Shown here piece by piece: positions 52,668 to 61,978 of a DNA stretch of 64,000 nucleotides; position 1 is the first letter of the stretch; the number at the start of each line of letters is the position of its first letter. The position numbers and the translations under genes are program-made. The notes under the pieces are model-generated. The model did not search any database, was not told where the DNA came from, and saw only the letters and a list, made by a program, of their open reading frames with translations. The stretch comes from JBBIPA01 sp963775935. Lineage in GTDB: Bacteria; Chloroflexota; Dehalococcoidia; GIF9; UBA5629. The stretch is from positions 124,001 through 188,000 of the forward strand of contig CAVZKR010000004.1 of assembly GCA_963775935.1 (NCBI GenBank). Reading direction: 5' to 3'.

Positions 52668-53480
52668 ATGAAAGTTTTTGTTATTGACGTTGGCATTTGC
52701 AATGGTTGCTATAGCTGCCAGATAGTCTGTAAGGATGAGCATGTCGGCAATGACTGGACGCCTTACGCCAAGCCCCAGCCTGACACCGGCCAGTTCTGGA
52801 TGAGGCAGAACGAGTTTATCCGGGGCACTGTGCCCAAGGTCAAGATGCACTATATACCGATGCCTTGCATGCACTGCGATGAAGCTCCATGCATACCTGC
52901 CTGCCCCATAAAAGATGCCATCTATAAGCGGGATGACGGGCTGGTGATTATCGACCCGGTGAAGTGCACTGGCTGCAAATCCTGCGTTGATGCTTGCCCT
53001 TATCATGCTATCTTCTTCAACGAAAGCCTCAATATAGCCCAGAAGTGCACCGGCTGCGCTCATCTGCTGGACGGCGGTAAGTGGAAGATACCACGCTGCG
53101 CCGATGCCTGTCCCACCGAGGCCATCAAATTCGGGGAGGAGTCTGAGTTCAAGGACTTGATTAAAAAGGCCGAGGTATTACATCCTGAATACAAAGCCAA
53201 GCCCAGAGTGTACTATTTGAATATACCCAAGAAGTTCATCGCCGGCACGGTTTATGACCCGGTACAGAAGGAAGTTATTATCGGCGCCACCTGCACCCTG
53301 ACCGAGGCACGCGGTGGCAAGACATATACTGCCAGGACTGATGACTACGGCGACTTCTGGTTTGAAGGTCTTAAGGTCAGTAAATTCTCGCTGGTAATAG
53401 AAAAAGGCAAAAAGACCAGGACCTTTAGCTCGCTCAACACCGAGAAAGATATTAATCTAGGCGATATACCGCTTACCTAG
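52668..53480 (+). CDS. Iron-sulfur subunit with C-terminal beta domain (transhydroxylase beta-like)
   Basis: 270 aa; the ribosome site GGAGGA lies inside the end of the upstream gene. Sixteen Cys in four groups bind iron-sulfur clusters: C11/C14/C17/C21, C67/C70/C75/C79, C100/C103/C106/C110 and C127/C130/C144/C148. From about residue 195 a CarboxypepD_reg/transthyretin-like beta domain follows (FIAGTVYDPVQKEVIIGATC, then TDDYGDFWFEGLKV). The same architecture, ferredoxin plus C-terminal beta barrel, is known for the transhydroxylase small subunit, which supports the family call for the operon. It relays electrons to or from the molybdenum subunit. Confidence 0.9.
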   Translation: MKVFVIDVGICNGCYSCQIVCKDEHVGNDWTPYAKPQPDTGQFWMRQNEFIRGTVPKVKMHYIPMPCMHCDEAPCIPACPIKDAIYKRDDGLVIIDPVKCTGCKSCVDACPYHAIFFNESLNIAQKCTGCAHLLDGGKWKIPRCADACPTEAIKFGEESEFKDLIKKAEVLHPEYKAKPRVYYLNIPKKFIAGTVYDPVQKEVIIGATCTLTEARGGKTYTARTDDYGDFWFEGLKVSKFSLVIEKGKKTRTFSSLNTEKDINLGDIPLT

Positions 53481-53505
53481 TAATCGTCTAAAACTGGCTG
53501 TTAGC

Positions 53506-53547
53506 AGGGATGAGGATTGCCTGAGGCAATCCTCATCCCTTTTTTTA
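53506..53547 (+). terminator. Strong intrinsic terminator of the transhydroxylase-like operon
   Basis: AGGGATGAGGATTGCC and GGCAATCCTCATCCCT form a perfect 16-bp stem with loop TGA, followed by seven T residues. Confidence 0.92.
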
Positions 53548-53556
53548 TACCAACAA

Positions 53557-53589
53557 AGTAAGGGGGTAGCTAATAGCTACCCCCTTACT
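53557..53589 (-). terminator. Terminator of the surface-protein gene
   Basis: AGTAAGGGGGTAGCT and AGCTACCCCCTTACT form a perfect 15-bp stem with loop AAT, just beyond the stop of the minus-strand gene at 53613. The tail on the minus strand is T-rich (TTGTT). Confidence 0.85.
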
Positions 53590-53612
53590 AACTTATTCAG
53601 GTACTGGTGAAT

Positions 53613-56600
53613 TTAGGCTCTGCGGGTCTTCATGATGAGGACCAGAGTCACAATCACCAGAATGGCACCAATGGCTATCACTATCCAAACCCATAACGGA
53701 GTTGTCGGTTCTTTGGGTTCAGGAGCTGCCGGAGGTGCCGCCGGTCTCGGCTGGATGGAGAAGGCGAATGACGCACTCCACTCTGACGGTGCCGGCTTCA
53801 CAGCCTGTACGCGCCAGAAGTACTGTTTGCCACAATCGAACTTCGCTTTCTTCGCCATGTACGCGGTGGTTATCACATTGGAATCCTCTTCCAATGGAGC
53901 ACTCATGTCAGCATTGGCAGATATCTGAATCTTGTATGCTGTGGTCTCCTTGAATGGCGACCATGAGAAAGCGAGCGGAGCGTCGCACGGGCAAGCACAG
54001 CCATTGTCCGGTGACAGCAGCTGCGGTCCGTAGTACGGAGTGGTAACGCGGAATCCAGCTTTGATGGTGAAGTTCCTCACATCAGACCACGGGCTGTTCA
54101 CCGCATCAAGCGTGACCTCATCGAGGACTCTCACTCTCCAGTAGTAGAGATGTCCGCACTCCAGCGCCGGAACGGCAGGAGTCGGTCGACTTATACCATT
54201 TGGATGGAATGCAGCACCAGCCGCATCGGTAATAGCCGGCATGGTACCACCACCACCAGTGAAGTACACCAGAGCCGGTGAGGTGACGTCAACGGGAAGG
54301 ATCCCATAAGGTCCGATGGAACCGCATACTGGAAGAGAGCTATCGTACACGCCCAGAGTGAATGCCTTATCCTTGGCAATCTGTAACTGGTACAGGTTGG
54401 CGATGCAGAGCTGCTCCCAGCGGAAGTTCACTTCCTGGTTTCGGCCAGTAGCCGGGTCGCAGCCAATGATGGCGCCGTCATCGAGGGTCAGTTTCGGACC
54501 CTTCTTGGCAACGCAGTCATTGTATTTCCAGAGAAGACCAGTTGACTTAACATCAGTTATAACATTGCCATCCCTGTCAAGAAGTCCGGCATCAACGTTA
54601 TGGTTATTAGAATAAATATCATTATCAATGGCATAGAGGTTGGTATTGGTGTCCTGTGTCAGGCAACCGCACATCTTGAGCGACTTCGGCTCCAGGGTGA
54701 ATCGCGGGGTGTTAACCTGGTATGGAGAAGCAGCAGCATCGAGACATGACCATTCCAGGCCTGGCTTGGGTATCCCAGCCAGCGGGGTCAGCGTCCGCTC
54801 GACACCGCCGTAGTAACGAAGAAACGGGAAATAATCATGCGCTGCATACAGCGTACCCTGTCCAGTCACGTTGAGGGAGTTGGTCTGCACCAGACCATAA
54901 TACCTCGGGTGAGGGCCACCATAGCCGATGAAGCACATGTTGGTCATCATGTCGGTCCAGTCGACATTGGAGCCGGCCGGTGCCGTATTGCGGTAGACCA
55001 GGCCAGCATTAGCGTCGTTGGCAACATAGATGGTGGCATTCTTGGCAAAGTCGGTGTCAAAAATGGCATGGTAGCCGATGATAGCTGCGTTCGGCATCGG
55101 TCTCACCATTGGCACGAAGGAGGTGCCACCATTGGTGGAGAGGGATGCCGGATTCGGCGAGGCGCCAGTCTGACTATTGCCCACCAGCACCTTGTCAGGC
55201 GCTATGGCTTCAATAGTGTGGCCGCCAGCAGTGGCCGTGCCCACTGTCTGGATGGTGCTTGACCAGGCAGTTCCGGTGTACGGCATCTTCTGCATATTGC
55301 CATCGAGCGACAGGATATACAGAATGGTGCTGGTTTCAAAGGCAAAGTCCTGTACCCCGATTCTCGGGTTCAGGTCAGCCCAGTAATCACCGAAGTCCGG
55401 TGACCAGGCCATCGCTTTGGTGTTCTCCCCAACAGGGAATCCACCAATAACACTCTGTCCGCTGGTACCGCCAGCGGCCCAGGCTACTATCTGTCCGTCC
55501 AGCTTATCCGGAGCCAGTCTCAGGATAGCATAGTTGGACTGGGTTGAGTCGCAGGTGAGAGCGGTGACATGGGTGTACACCCTCTCCCACACCTGTCCGA
55601 TGGGCAAAGCCGGCAGCGGTGGAGCCACTACTTTCTCATTGGTGCTGCTGCGCCACACGCTGTCAAAGCCTGTACAGCTTGGCCATCTGGGATCGCCATC
55701 ATTCACTGATGCCAGGTAGACCGTGCTGCAGTCGGCAGAGGGGGCGACATCGGTAAGTTTAATCATCCGTGTGTCAATCAAGGACAACTGGTTCCAGGTC
55801 TCACCGTTATTGCGAGTCAGACTGAATGCTGACTCATCCAGTGGCACCACGTTGAATATGCCACCTGGCCAGGAAAGCTGATTGTTATTCTGATCGGTGA
55901 TAGCCACAAATCCGCCATCATAACTCATGGCGCCAGTGGTGGCATAGGCGACGCCCTGGGCGGCAAAGGTCGGTGACCATTCAACCCAGGCATTTCCATA
56001 GCCCGTATAATTCGACAAACAATTTTGCCATTCATCATAGCGCCCCGCAGCGCCAGTAGGCGGTTTCTTGGACGGATACCAGCAGGGGATAGGACAAACC
56101 GTTGGCGAATCGGTGAACCATACCGGGACCTGTGCCTTGCAGGTTTGTCCCAGTCTCTCGCCAACAAGCAGTTTACCTGAGGCATAGGTGCCCCAGTAGG
56201 CAATGCTGGCAGCCCTCCGGCTGGTGCTACCAGCTGCCTGGTATTGGAATGTCGTGGTGTTATCCATCAAACAATAGACGATAGTATCATCGATACGGAA
56301 AACGCCTCTGGCAACCGTGCCATTATTGGGACCGGTGGCATCGGTGGAAACATAGAAGCGGCGCAGGCTGGCGCTCTGACCTGAGAAGTCTGACGGCATC
56401 TCCAGGTCGGCAGTGATTATTTCTAGAGAACTTGGTGAAACACCTGGACTGTCGGTTGGTCGCTTAATTTCGATATGGGTACCAGCCGTCTGCCAGGTGG
56501 TGGTGTTCTTGGCTATGTCACGGATTCCTGTAACCAAATAGGTTCCTGTAGTCGCTGGGACTCCAGTGTTTGTGGAATAAACAACAGCGACGGTGGAATC

Positions 56601-57395
56601 GCCAATGTAGGTCGGTGAAAATTTGGCAACGATGACGTCGCCATCAAAAGGATTGGTTGACGCTGGTGTGCCATTGGCACTGTTCTGGACGTTCCAACCA
56701 CCGAAGCCGGGCATCTTCATTATCCATAGTTTATTTCGGCCAGCGGTAGAAGTACCGTCGCGGACACCTACGAGGATATCACGTCCACTACTATATTGAG
56801 TAGAGATATCCATAGTGCTGATGGCATAGCCAGCAGTAGGAGCCTGTGAGCTACCTGGCGGCCATTGCGTATTATCCCAGTTGCTACCACCATCCTGGGA
56901 GATAAATACTTTTTGGTTTTGGATATCGGTGACAAGGCTCACCGCAGCTACGATGATGCCAGGACTATCCGGCGCAATAGCGATATCCCAGACAATCACG
57001 GTGGCTAAATCAGCTCCAGTGAAAGCTCTGACTAGCTCTAAATATGCACCGCTGCCCCAGGAAATGCCGCCATCCCCGGAACTCATGAGCCGTACTTTGG
57101 AGGTATTAGCAGTATTGACAACTTGCTGGGAAACGAGTGCATACATTCGATAGCCGTCTCGACTGACAAGTAACTTGATAATCTCAGAACCCGCCTCGCC
57201 GCTACCGATAATCGGGGAGTAAATACTTGTAAACCCACCACTGTCAGTATCCGGGGTATCAACCGGTATCCATTCCATCGAGCCTATAGCAGCAAGAGCT
57301 ATCTGTGGGTTCGCCAACCTGGCTGGTATTACAAAGCTGGCAACCAATATCACAGCAAGAAGAAGACCACTAAAAAACGAGTGTTTAGCTTTCAT
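53613..57395 (-). CDS. Large BNR-repeat surface (probable S-layer-type) protein
   Basis: 1260 aa, with a GGAGGGG site. Residues 1-36 are a signal peptide. Most of the protein has repeated BNR/Asp-box-like beta-propeller units (SRDGYRMYALVSQQV, SQDGGSNWDNT, TRNNGETWNQLSL, STNGGTSFVPM). From about 1010 come two fibronectin-III-like modules (YQLQIAKDKAFTLGV..., YKIQISANADMSAP...), then a Pro/Glu linker and one TM anchor at about 1233-1255 (LWVWIVIAIGAILVIVTLVL) with a basic tail (KTRRA). This layout fits an abundant cell-envelope protein; a BNR/Asp-box protein is the suggested S-layer protein of Dehalococcoides. Confidence 0.85.
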   Translation of the reverse strand: MKAKHSFFSGLLLAVILVASFVIPARLANPQIALAAIGSMEWIPVDTPDTDSGGFTSIYSPIIGSGEAGSEIIKLLVSRDGYRMYALVSQQVVNTANTSKVRLMSSGDGGISWGSGAYLELVRAFTGADLATVIVWDIAIAPDSPGIIVAAVSLVTDIQNQKVFISQDGGSNWDNTQWPPGSSQAPTAGYAISTMDISTQYSSGRDILVGVRDGTSTAGRNKLWIMKMPGFGGWNVQNSANGTPASTNPFDGDVIVAKFSPTYIGDSTVAVVYSTNTGVPATTGTYLVTGIRDIAKNTTTWQTAGTHIEIKRPTDSPGVSPSSLEIITADLEMPSDFSGQSASLRRFYVSTDATGPNNGTVARGVFRIDDTIVYCLMDNTTTFQYQAAGSTSRRAASIAYWGTYASGKLLVGERLGQTCKAQVPVWFTDSPTVCPIPCWYPSKKPPTGAAGRYDEWQNCLSNYTGYGNAWVEWSPTFAAQGVAYATTGAMSYDGGFVAITDQNNNQLSWPGGIFNVVPLDESAFSLTRNNGETWNQLSLIDTRMIKLTDVAPSADCSTVYLASVNDGDPRWPSCTGFDSVWRSSTNEKVVAPPLPALPIGQVWERVYTHVTALTCDSTQSNYAILRLAPDKLDGQIVAWAAGGTSGQSVIGGFPVGENTKAMAWSPDFGDYWADLNPRIGVQDFAFETSTILYILSLDGNMQKMPYTGTAWSSTIQTVGTATAGGHTIEAIAPDKVLVGNSQTGASPNPASLSTNGGTSFVPMVRPMPNAAIIGYHAIFDTDFAKNATIYVANDANAGLVYRNTAPAGSNVDWTDMMTNMCFIGYGGPHPRYYGLVQTNSLNVTGQGTLYAAHDYFPFLRYYGGVERTLTPLAGIPKPGLEWSCLDAAASPYQVNTPRFTLEPKSLKMCGCLTQDTNTNLYAIDNDIYSNNHNVDAGLLDRDGNVITDVKSTGLLWKYNDCVAKKGPKLTLDDGAIIGCDPATGRNQEVNFRWEQLCIANLYQLQIAKDKAFTLGVYDSSLPVCGSIGPYGILPVDVTSPALVYFTGGGGTMPAITDAAGAAFHPNGISRPTPAVPALECGHLYYWRVRVLDEVTLDAVNSPWSDVRNFTIKAGFRVTTPYYGPQLLSPDNGCACPCDAPLAFSWSPFKETTAYKIQISANADMSAPLEEDSNVITTAYMAKKAKFDCGKQYFWRVQAVKPAPSEWSASFAFSIQPRPAAPPAAPEPKEPTTPLWVWIVIAIGAILVIVTLVLIMKTRRA

Positions 57396-57848
57396 AACCC
57401 CTCCATAAGTTTACTAGAGCTAAATTTCTTTTCTGGCACTATTGTACATACAAACACCCATCAGATTTTTGCTCATAAAATCTGACGGGCGGGCCCTTCT
57501 TTGGAAAAATCACCAACTGCATGCGGTGCTAATTATACCATATATAATTAAATATTATCCCAGTTTTGCCAATGGGCTAAATATTTTTTCACGTACAGAA
57601 ATCAGGACGCTTCACGAAAAATGATGCAGTAGTGTGGGAACGATCATGTTATCATGCGAAGCCTTTTAACATCGTGCCAGTTGAACTACTAGACCATATT
57701 TATTAGCCATGTGAGCATAGACAATCGTCAAATCATCATGCTAAGCTTACTGGGCACATCGGTAGTTCCAGTGTAGACTACGTCATTTGGAGATGTGGAG
57801 TTACCTGTGAGAAAAGATGGTTTATAATCGCATTTAAGAGGTGGTATT
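57396..57848. other. Intergenic region between divergent surface-protein genes, with 5'-leader hairpin
   Basis: CCCATCAGATTTT (57458-57470) and AAAATCTGACGGG (57477-57489) pair over 13 positions with one mismatch in the leader of the surface-protein gene (minus strand), about 70 nt before its start. It may stabilise the mRNA. No gene is seen in the rest. Confidence 0.55.
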
Positions 57849-59300
57849 ATGAAATACACTTGTAAAGGTATTGTTCTGCTGCTCGTCCTTGTTTTCATGT
57901 CCCTATCTTGCGGCCCATCATCAATTGAGAGTCAATTGAAAATAGCGGACGCCTACCGGGAGCAAAAGCAGTGGGATAGTGCCCTCGGAGAGTACAACAA
58001 GATAATCCAGGCTAATCCCCGTTCTGCAATCGCTTACCATGGAAGGGGCACTATTTACCTGGAGAAGAAGCAGCCCGACCAGGCAATTGCTGATTTTACC
58101 AAGGCAATAGAATTGAAACCGGACTATGCTGAAGCCTATGCTAATAGGGCAAACGTATATGTGCTTTCGGGTAACCTTGACACAGCGTTAGTTGATTTTA
58201 ATAAAGCTATAGAGCTGCAGCCTCATTATGTTGTTGCTTATCAGAGTCGCGGTATATACTACACGCTAAAGCAGCAATGGGAATTATCAGCTGCTGATTT
58301 CAGCAAAGCTATAAGTATCGATTCAGCCTTTGCGCCGGCATATGAAGCCAGGGGTGACTTGTATATAGGATTGGGCAAGTGGGACGAAGCGATAGCGGAT
58401 TACAGTAAGCTGATCGAACTTATGCCTAATAATGTCAACATTTATCTCAAACGGGGTAATGCCTTCGTATTAACAAAACGCTGGGAGCAGGCTATTACCG
58501 ATATCAACACGGCAATCCAGATCAGTCCAAACAACGCTCAAGCATATATGAATCGAGGTTCAATTTATATGGACATGGGAAAGGTTGATTTAGCGATTGC
58601 CGACTTTGACCGGACCATAAAGCTCATCCCAGCATATAATCTTGCTTATGCTTTCCGTGGTGACGCCAATGGTCGGTTGGGACAATGGGACAGAGCTATT
58701 ATTGATTATTCAAAATTTATTGAACTCACCCCTAATGTGGCAAGAGGATACATAAGCCGGGGAAAGGCTTATGCTCAGCAGGGAAAGGCTGAGTTGGCAT
58801 TGACTGACCTCAATAAAGCTATACAACTTGCCCCTAATACGTACGATGCATTATATTGGCGCGGCGATCTTTATTTAAGGGCTGGAAAGGTTGAATTAGC
58901 CATAGCTGATTTCAACAAAGCTCTGGAAATTTCTCCTAACTCTTATGAAGTTTACAATAGTAGAGGCAAGGCGTATCTTGTGATTGACAAAGTTGACCTC
59001 GCTATAGCCGACTTTAACAAGGTGATTGATGTGCTCCCAACCAATGCTGGGATCTATATTAACCGGGGTCTTGCTTATGCTCAGAAGGGATTTATGAGTG
59101 CAACACTGGCTGATTTTAACAAAGCTATTGAGCTAGCCCCTAATTTTGCCGAGGGCTATTTCAATCGGGGACTCCTGTATCAGCAGAGGCAAGAGTCAGC
59201 ACTTGCCATAGCCGATTTTAGACAAGTCTTAGACTTTAGCAAAGACCAGAGTATGGTGAATAAGGCACAGGAAAAACTGCGGGAATTGGGCGTAAAATAG
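57849..59300 (+). CDS. TPR-repeat lipoprotein (13 repeats)
   Basis: 483 aa, AAGAGGTGG upstream. Lipobox SLSC (Cys21). Thirteen consecutive 34-residue TPR units fill the rest (typical unit: AYANRANVYVLSGNLDTALV then DFNKAIELQP). The superhelix is anchored outside the membrane and presumably binds peptides or partner proteins. No catalytic domain. Confidence 0.93.
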   Translation: MKYTCKGIVLLLVLVFMSLSCGPSSIESQLKIADAYREQKQWDSALGEYNKIIQANPRSAIAYHGRGTIYLEKKQPDQAIADFTKAIELKPDYAEAYANRANVYVLSGNLDTALVDFNKAIELQPHYVVAYQSRGIYYTLKQQWELSAADFSKAISIDSAFAPAYEARGDLYIGLGKWDEAIADYSKLIELMPNNVNIYLKRGNAFVLTKRWEQAITDINTAIQISPNNAQAYMNRGSIYMDMGKVDLAIADFDRTIKLIPAYNLAYAFRGDANGRLGQWDRAIIDYSKFIELTPNVARGYISRGKAYAQQGKAELALTDLNKAIQLAPNTYDALYWRGDLYLRAGKVELAIADFNKALEISPNSYEVYNSRGKAYLVIDKVDLAIADFNKVIDVLPTNAGIYINRGLAYAQKGFMSATLADFNKAIELAPNFAEGYFNRGLLYQQRQESALAIADFRQVLDFSKDQSMVNKAQEKLRELGVK

Positions 59301-59311
59301 ACTCTAGTAAG

Positions 59312-59545
59312 CTACAGGGCTTCCTCTGATGTCTCGACTTTTTCTGTAGTGTCAGTAAACATGCTGTTGTGCAGGAAAGAAGCTATATGTTCTTTATCAA
59401 ACCTGCGGTCGCCTCGAGGTCCTATGCGGTAAGGCCTCAGAATTCCCTGGTCGCTCCACCTTCTTACGGTGTTGATATGGATATGCAGTAGACGGGCGAC
59501 CTCCGTTGGCGTTAGCATTTTATTTCTGCCGTTGATCATCACCAT
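59312..59545 (-). CDS. MerR/excisionase-type DNA-binding protein
   Basis: 77 aa, AAAGGAGAAAGG upstream. A single MerR-like helix-turn-helix: MLTPTEVARLLHIHINTVRR, WSDQGILRPYRIGPRGDRRF. The family covers small excisionases and regulators. Converges with the TPR gene, 11 nt between stops. Confidence 0.88.
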   Translation of the reverse strand: MVMINGRNKMLTPTEVARLLHIHINTVRRWSDQGILRPYRIGPRGDRRFDKEHIASFLHNSMFTDTTEKVETSEEAL

Positions 59546-59712
59546 AGCTAACCTTTCTCCTTTAACCTACTTGAAAACATTGTATTTCTACTTTAACTCA
59601 TCAGACTACACCGGACATCGCCCATAGGTACTGGTTTCTTATGGGATATTAGTACTGTGAATTATTAGAGAAAAAGTACTATAAATTTGGGGGAATAGTG
59701 AGGAAAAGTGAA

Positions 59713-59740
59713 TTGACAGACTCCAGATGAGTATTATAAT
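59713..59740 (+). promoter_or_regulatory. Strong promoter for the secreted-protein gene
   Basis: TTGACA (59713-59718), 16-bp spacer, TATAAT (59735-59740): full consensus. It gives a leader of about 275 nt before ATG 60023. Confidence 0.8.
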
Positions 59741-59746
59741 GCTAGA

Positions 59747-59957
59747 GTAAGCCTCTCAAAGAGGAGCTTACAATCCTTTTGGTATGTGGTAAAAACCAGA
59801 GGGTTATTGTGTTTAGGAGGTTTTCTTAGCAGAGAACTTAGTAGCAAGTACATTAGTCTAAAAGGGATGTAATGATTCACTACGATTAATAGTTGGTTGC
59901 CCTTAGTAGTGAGGAGCAAATGGCAAAACCGCCCCTGGAGGCAGTTTTGCCATTTTT
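59747..59957 (+). promoter_or_regulatory. Long structured leader ending in an intrinsic terminator (candidate attenuator)
   Basis: Near the start GTAAGC and GCTTAC enclose a CCTC/GAGG stem (59747-59773). At 59918-59955 AAATGGCAAAACCGCC pairs with GGCAGTTTTGCCATTT (one mismatch) and a T run follows, so transcription can end before the gene. I do not recognise a known riboswitch. Confidence 0.6.
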
Positions 59958-60022
59958 TATTTTTTGGGGAGGCCAAAAGTTACACGGATAAAATTAAGAA
60001 GAAAGCACATGGAGGTAATACG

Positions 60023-61876
60023 ATGAAAATGCTTAGTGCACGCTGGGTCACTTATACCATTGGTGTTGTTATGGTGGTGATGATGGTGCTGGGGGGGTTA
60101 CAATTGAGCAGCTTGTCTGCTTACGCGTGTGATGATCCAAATTATAATATTAAGGTATTTAAAAACAATAGTAATCAATGGACGGACCACCTCACTGGCG
60201 GGGGTTTTACGTACGCGGAAGGGCAGTCAATACCCTTTCGAGTGCGTATTACCGACACTGATAATGGTGAGGATCACCATTTTACTATCGAGTATGCTTA
60301 TTACCAGGGTGGGAAATACTTCATTGATTATCTCACCACCCCTCCTACAATGGGTGGCGCATATGACTATATAAAGCTTAATAGCGGGCCCAGCGATCCC
60401 AGTGGCATCAATCCTAATTGGGATGACCGAAAATCAATTCCCGTAGCGGCTGGTTCACCGTCCGGTGCCTCAGGTCAATACCTGTGGGCATATGACATTA
60501 ATCTTCTGGGGACTTTAGATGGCCCTACAAACGTTTCAAAAGATAGCTGGACGTACCGGTCTATTGGGATTGATTATGAAGATGAAGGTTGTACTGATGG
60601 AGGTTGGGTTGTCTACGGAGGACACCTGGCCGAATCAAGCCACTATGGTCCCGGGAAGGGTGCTGCCAATTTCGGTGGCACTATTACCGGAATGTATGTC
60701 AATTTGGATGGATATTGGGAATGGACGTGGCACTGGCCTTGGTGTTGGGAGAAGGAATGGAATTGGACCTATGATGATTACGTTAATATCGATGCCTGTG
60801 ATATCAAACCCGGTGGCTACTTGTGGACATTCAATGTTATATTCGCCCCTAGTTTCGGCTCCGACTTTGCCGGGACTGTTCTCCTAGTTGATGGCAATCC
60901 CTATACTGTGTCAGGCTTGCCCTATACAGCTACATTTCTCGCTGGCAGCACTCACACGTTTGCATTTCAGTCACCGCTGGTGGTAACCCCCAACGGAAAA
61001 CAGTATATCTGGACATCAACGACGGCGACTTCACCTGCTCCCAGTACTCAAGGTGGTACTTTTACAGTAGGTAGTAGTGATGGTACTGTCACTGGCCACT
61101 ATCAGGCGCAGTACTATTTGACCATGACCACAAACGTTGGAACGGTCACTCCTGGAAACGGCTGGTGGAATGCTGGTACTGTGGTACCGATCGGGGCAAA
61201 CGCGGGGAGTCCAGATTATCTTTGGGGTGGATGGACAGGTACTAACAATATTTCCGTGACTGGAGGTAATCCAGTTGGAAACTCAGCCACTATGAACAGC
61301 CCCGTCTCTGAGGCTGCTTCTTGGACTTATTCTCCTCCGCCAAGCGCTGGAGGTTCAAATGAGTCAAATCGGCAGCAGCCGGTGATAATGATAAATACTC
61401 TGGGCAATATCCAGGCACATCCTGTTACTCCTGACGGAGCTCTCATAAACAACGTTGTTCAGAACAGCCCTGATGGCAGTCTGACTTTCGAGATACCAGC
61501 AGGGACTATTGTGCTTAATGCAGCCGGCGACCCGCAATATAAAAATTATTCCTCATTCTATCATACTGATAACGCCGATATAATTGTGGAACTTGCCGGC
61601 ACTCCAACTGCACCACAGGGAGCTACCATCGTCCGTGCCTATCAGGTGACTCCTTCTGGTGTCATCTTCAAAATACATGACGCTACGATAACGGCAAAAT
61701 ACGAACCTGGTAAAGCGCCTCAGGGTAAATCCCTTGTCTGGGCTTTCTACGATGAAAAAGCTCAGAAATGGGTAGACCTGGAGACGGGCGGTGTGGTTGC
61801 TGGAGGGCCGGGATTATCCAATAGCTTGTCTTGCAAGACTTCACATCTTACGTATTTCGCCATACTGGCAAAATAG
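60023..61876 (+). CDS. Secreted cell-surface protein, Trp/Gly-rich
   Basis: 617 aa from ATG 60023 (GGAGGT); a longer frame from 59897 runs through the terminator and is not used. Residues 1-35 are a signal peptide. The mature part begins with ACDDPNYNIKVFKNNSNQW. A Trp-rich stretch near 235-255 (WEWTWHWPWCWEKEWNW) is unusual. Two to three small beta domains resembling InlB B-repeat/bacterial Ig-like folds follow (YYLTMTTNVGTVTPGNGWWN), and a C-terminal domain from about 465 (SLTFEIPAGTIVLNAAGDP) is like those seen in surface proteins of Dehalococcoidia and archaea. Function unknown. Confidence 0.8.
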   Translation: MKMLSARWVTYTIGVVMVVMMVLGGLQLSSLSAYACDDPNYNIKVFKNNSNQWTDHLTGGGFTYAEGQSIPFRVRITDTDNGEDHHFTIEYAYYQGGKYFIDYLTTPPTMGGAYDYIKLNSGPSDPSGINPNWDDRKSIPVAAGSPSGASGQYLWAYDINLLGTLDGPTNVSKDSWTYRSIGIDYEDEGCTDGGWVVYGGHLAESSHYGPGKGAANFGGTITGMYVNLDGYWEWTWHWPWCWEKEWNWTYDDYVNIDACDIKPGGYLWTFNVIFAPSFGSDFAGTVLLVDGNPYTVSGLPYTATFLAGSTHTFAFQSPLVVTPNGKQYIWTSTTATSPAPSTQGGTFTVGSSDGTVTGHYQAQYYLTMTTNVGTVTPGNGWWNAGTVVPIGANAGSPDYLWGGWTGTNNISVTGGNPVGNSATMNSPVSEAASWTYSPPPSAGGSNESNRQQPVIMINTLGNIQAHPVTPDGALINNVVQNSPDGSLTFEIPAGTIVLNAAGDPQYKNYSSFYHTDNADIIVELAGTPTAPQGATIVRAYQVTPSGVIFKIHDATITAKYEPGKAPQGKSLVWAFYDEKAQKWVDLETGGVVAGGPGLSNSLSCKTSHLTYFAILAK

Positions 61877-61901
61877 TCTCGATTCGTTTACAAGCGTACA
61901 G

Positions 61902-61945
61902 AAAGCGGGCTGTTCCTGGAAAACGGAACAGCCCGCTTTGTTTTG
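61902..61945 (+). terminator. Intrinsic terminator of the secreted-protein gene
   Basis: AAAGCGGGCTGTTCC and GGAACAGCCCGCTTT (15-bp perfect stem), loop TGGAAAAC, then G and a T run. Confidence 0.92.
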
Positions 61946-61978
61946 GTTCATGGATAAAAAATTTGTAATTGACAATAT

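Noticed and set aside
53613..57395. Sialidase function for the BNR-repeat protein
   Set aside because: Asp-box/BNR units alone are common in non-enzymatic propellers; no sialidase catalytic Arg triad or Tyr/Glu pair could be assigned.
59734..59976. Minus-strand 80-codon frame overlapping the secreted-protein leader
   Set aside because: It reads through the terminator hairpin in antisense and lacks a ribosome site.
59897..60022. Longer N-terminus for the secreted protein
   Set aside because: The extension would be encoded by the terminator hairpin; ATG 60023 has GGAGGT and starts a clear signal peptide.
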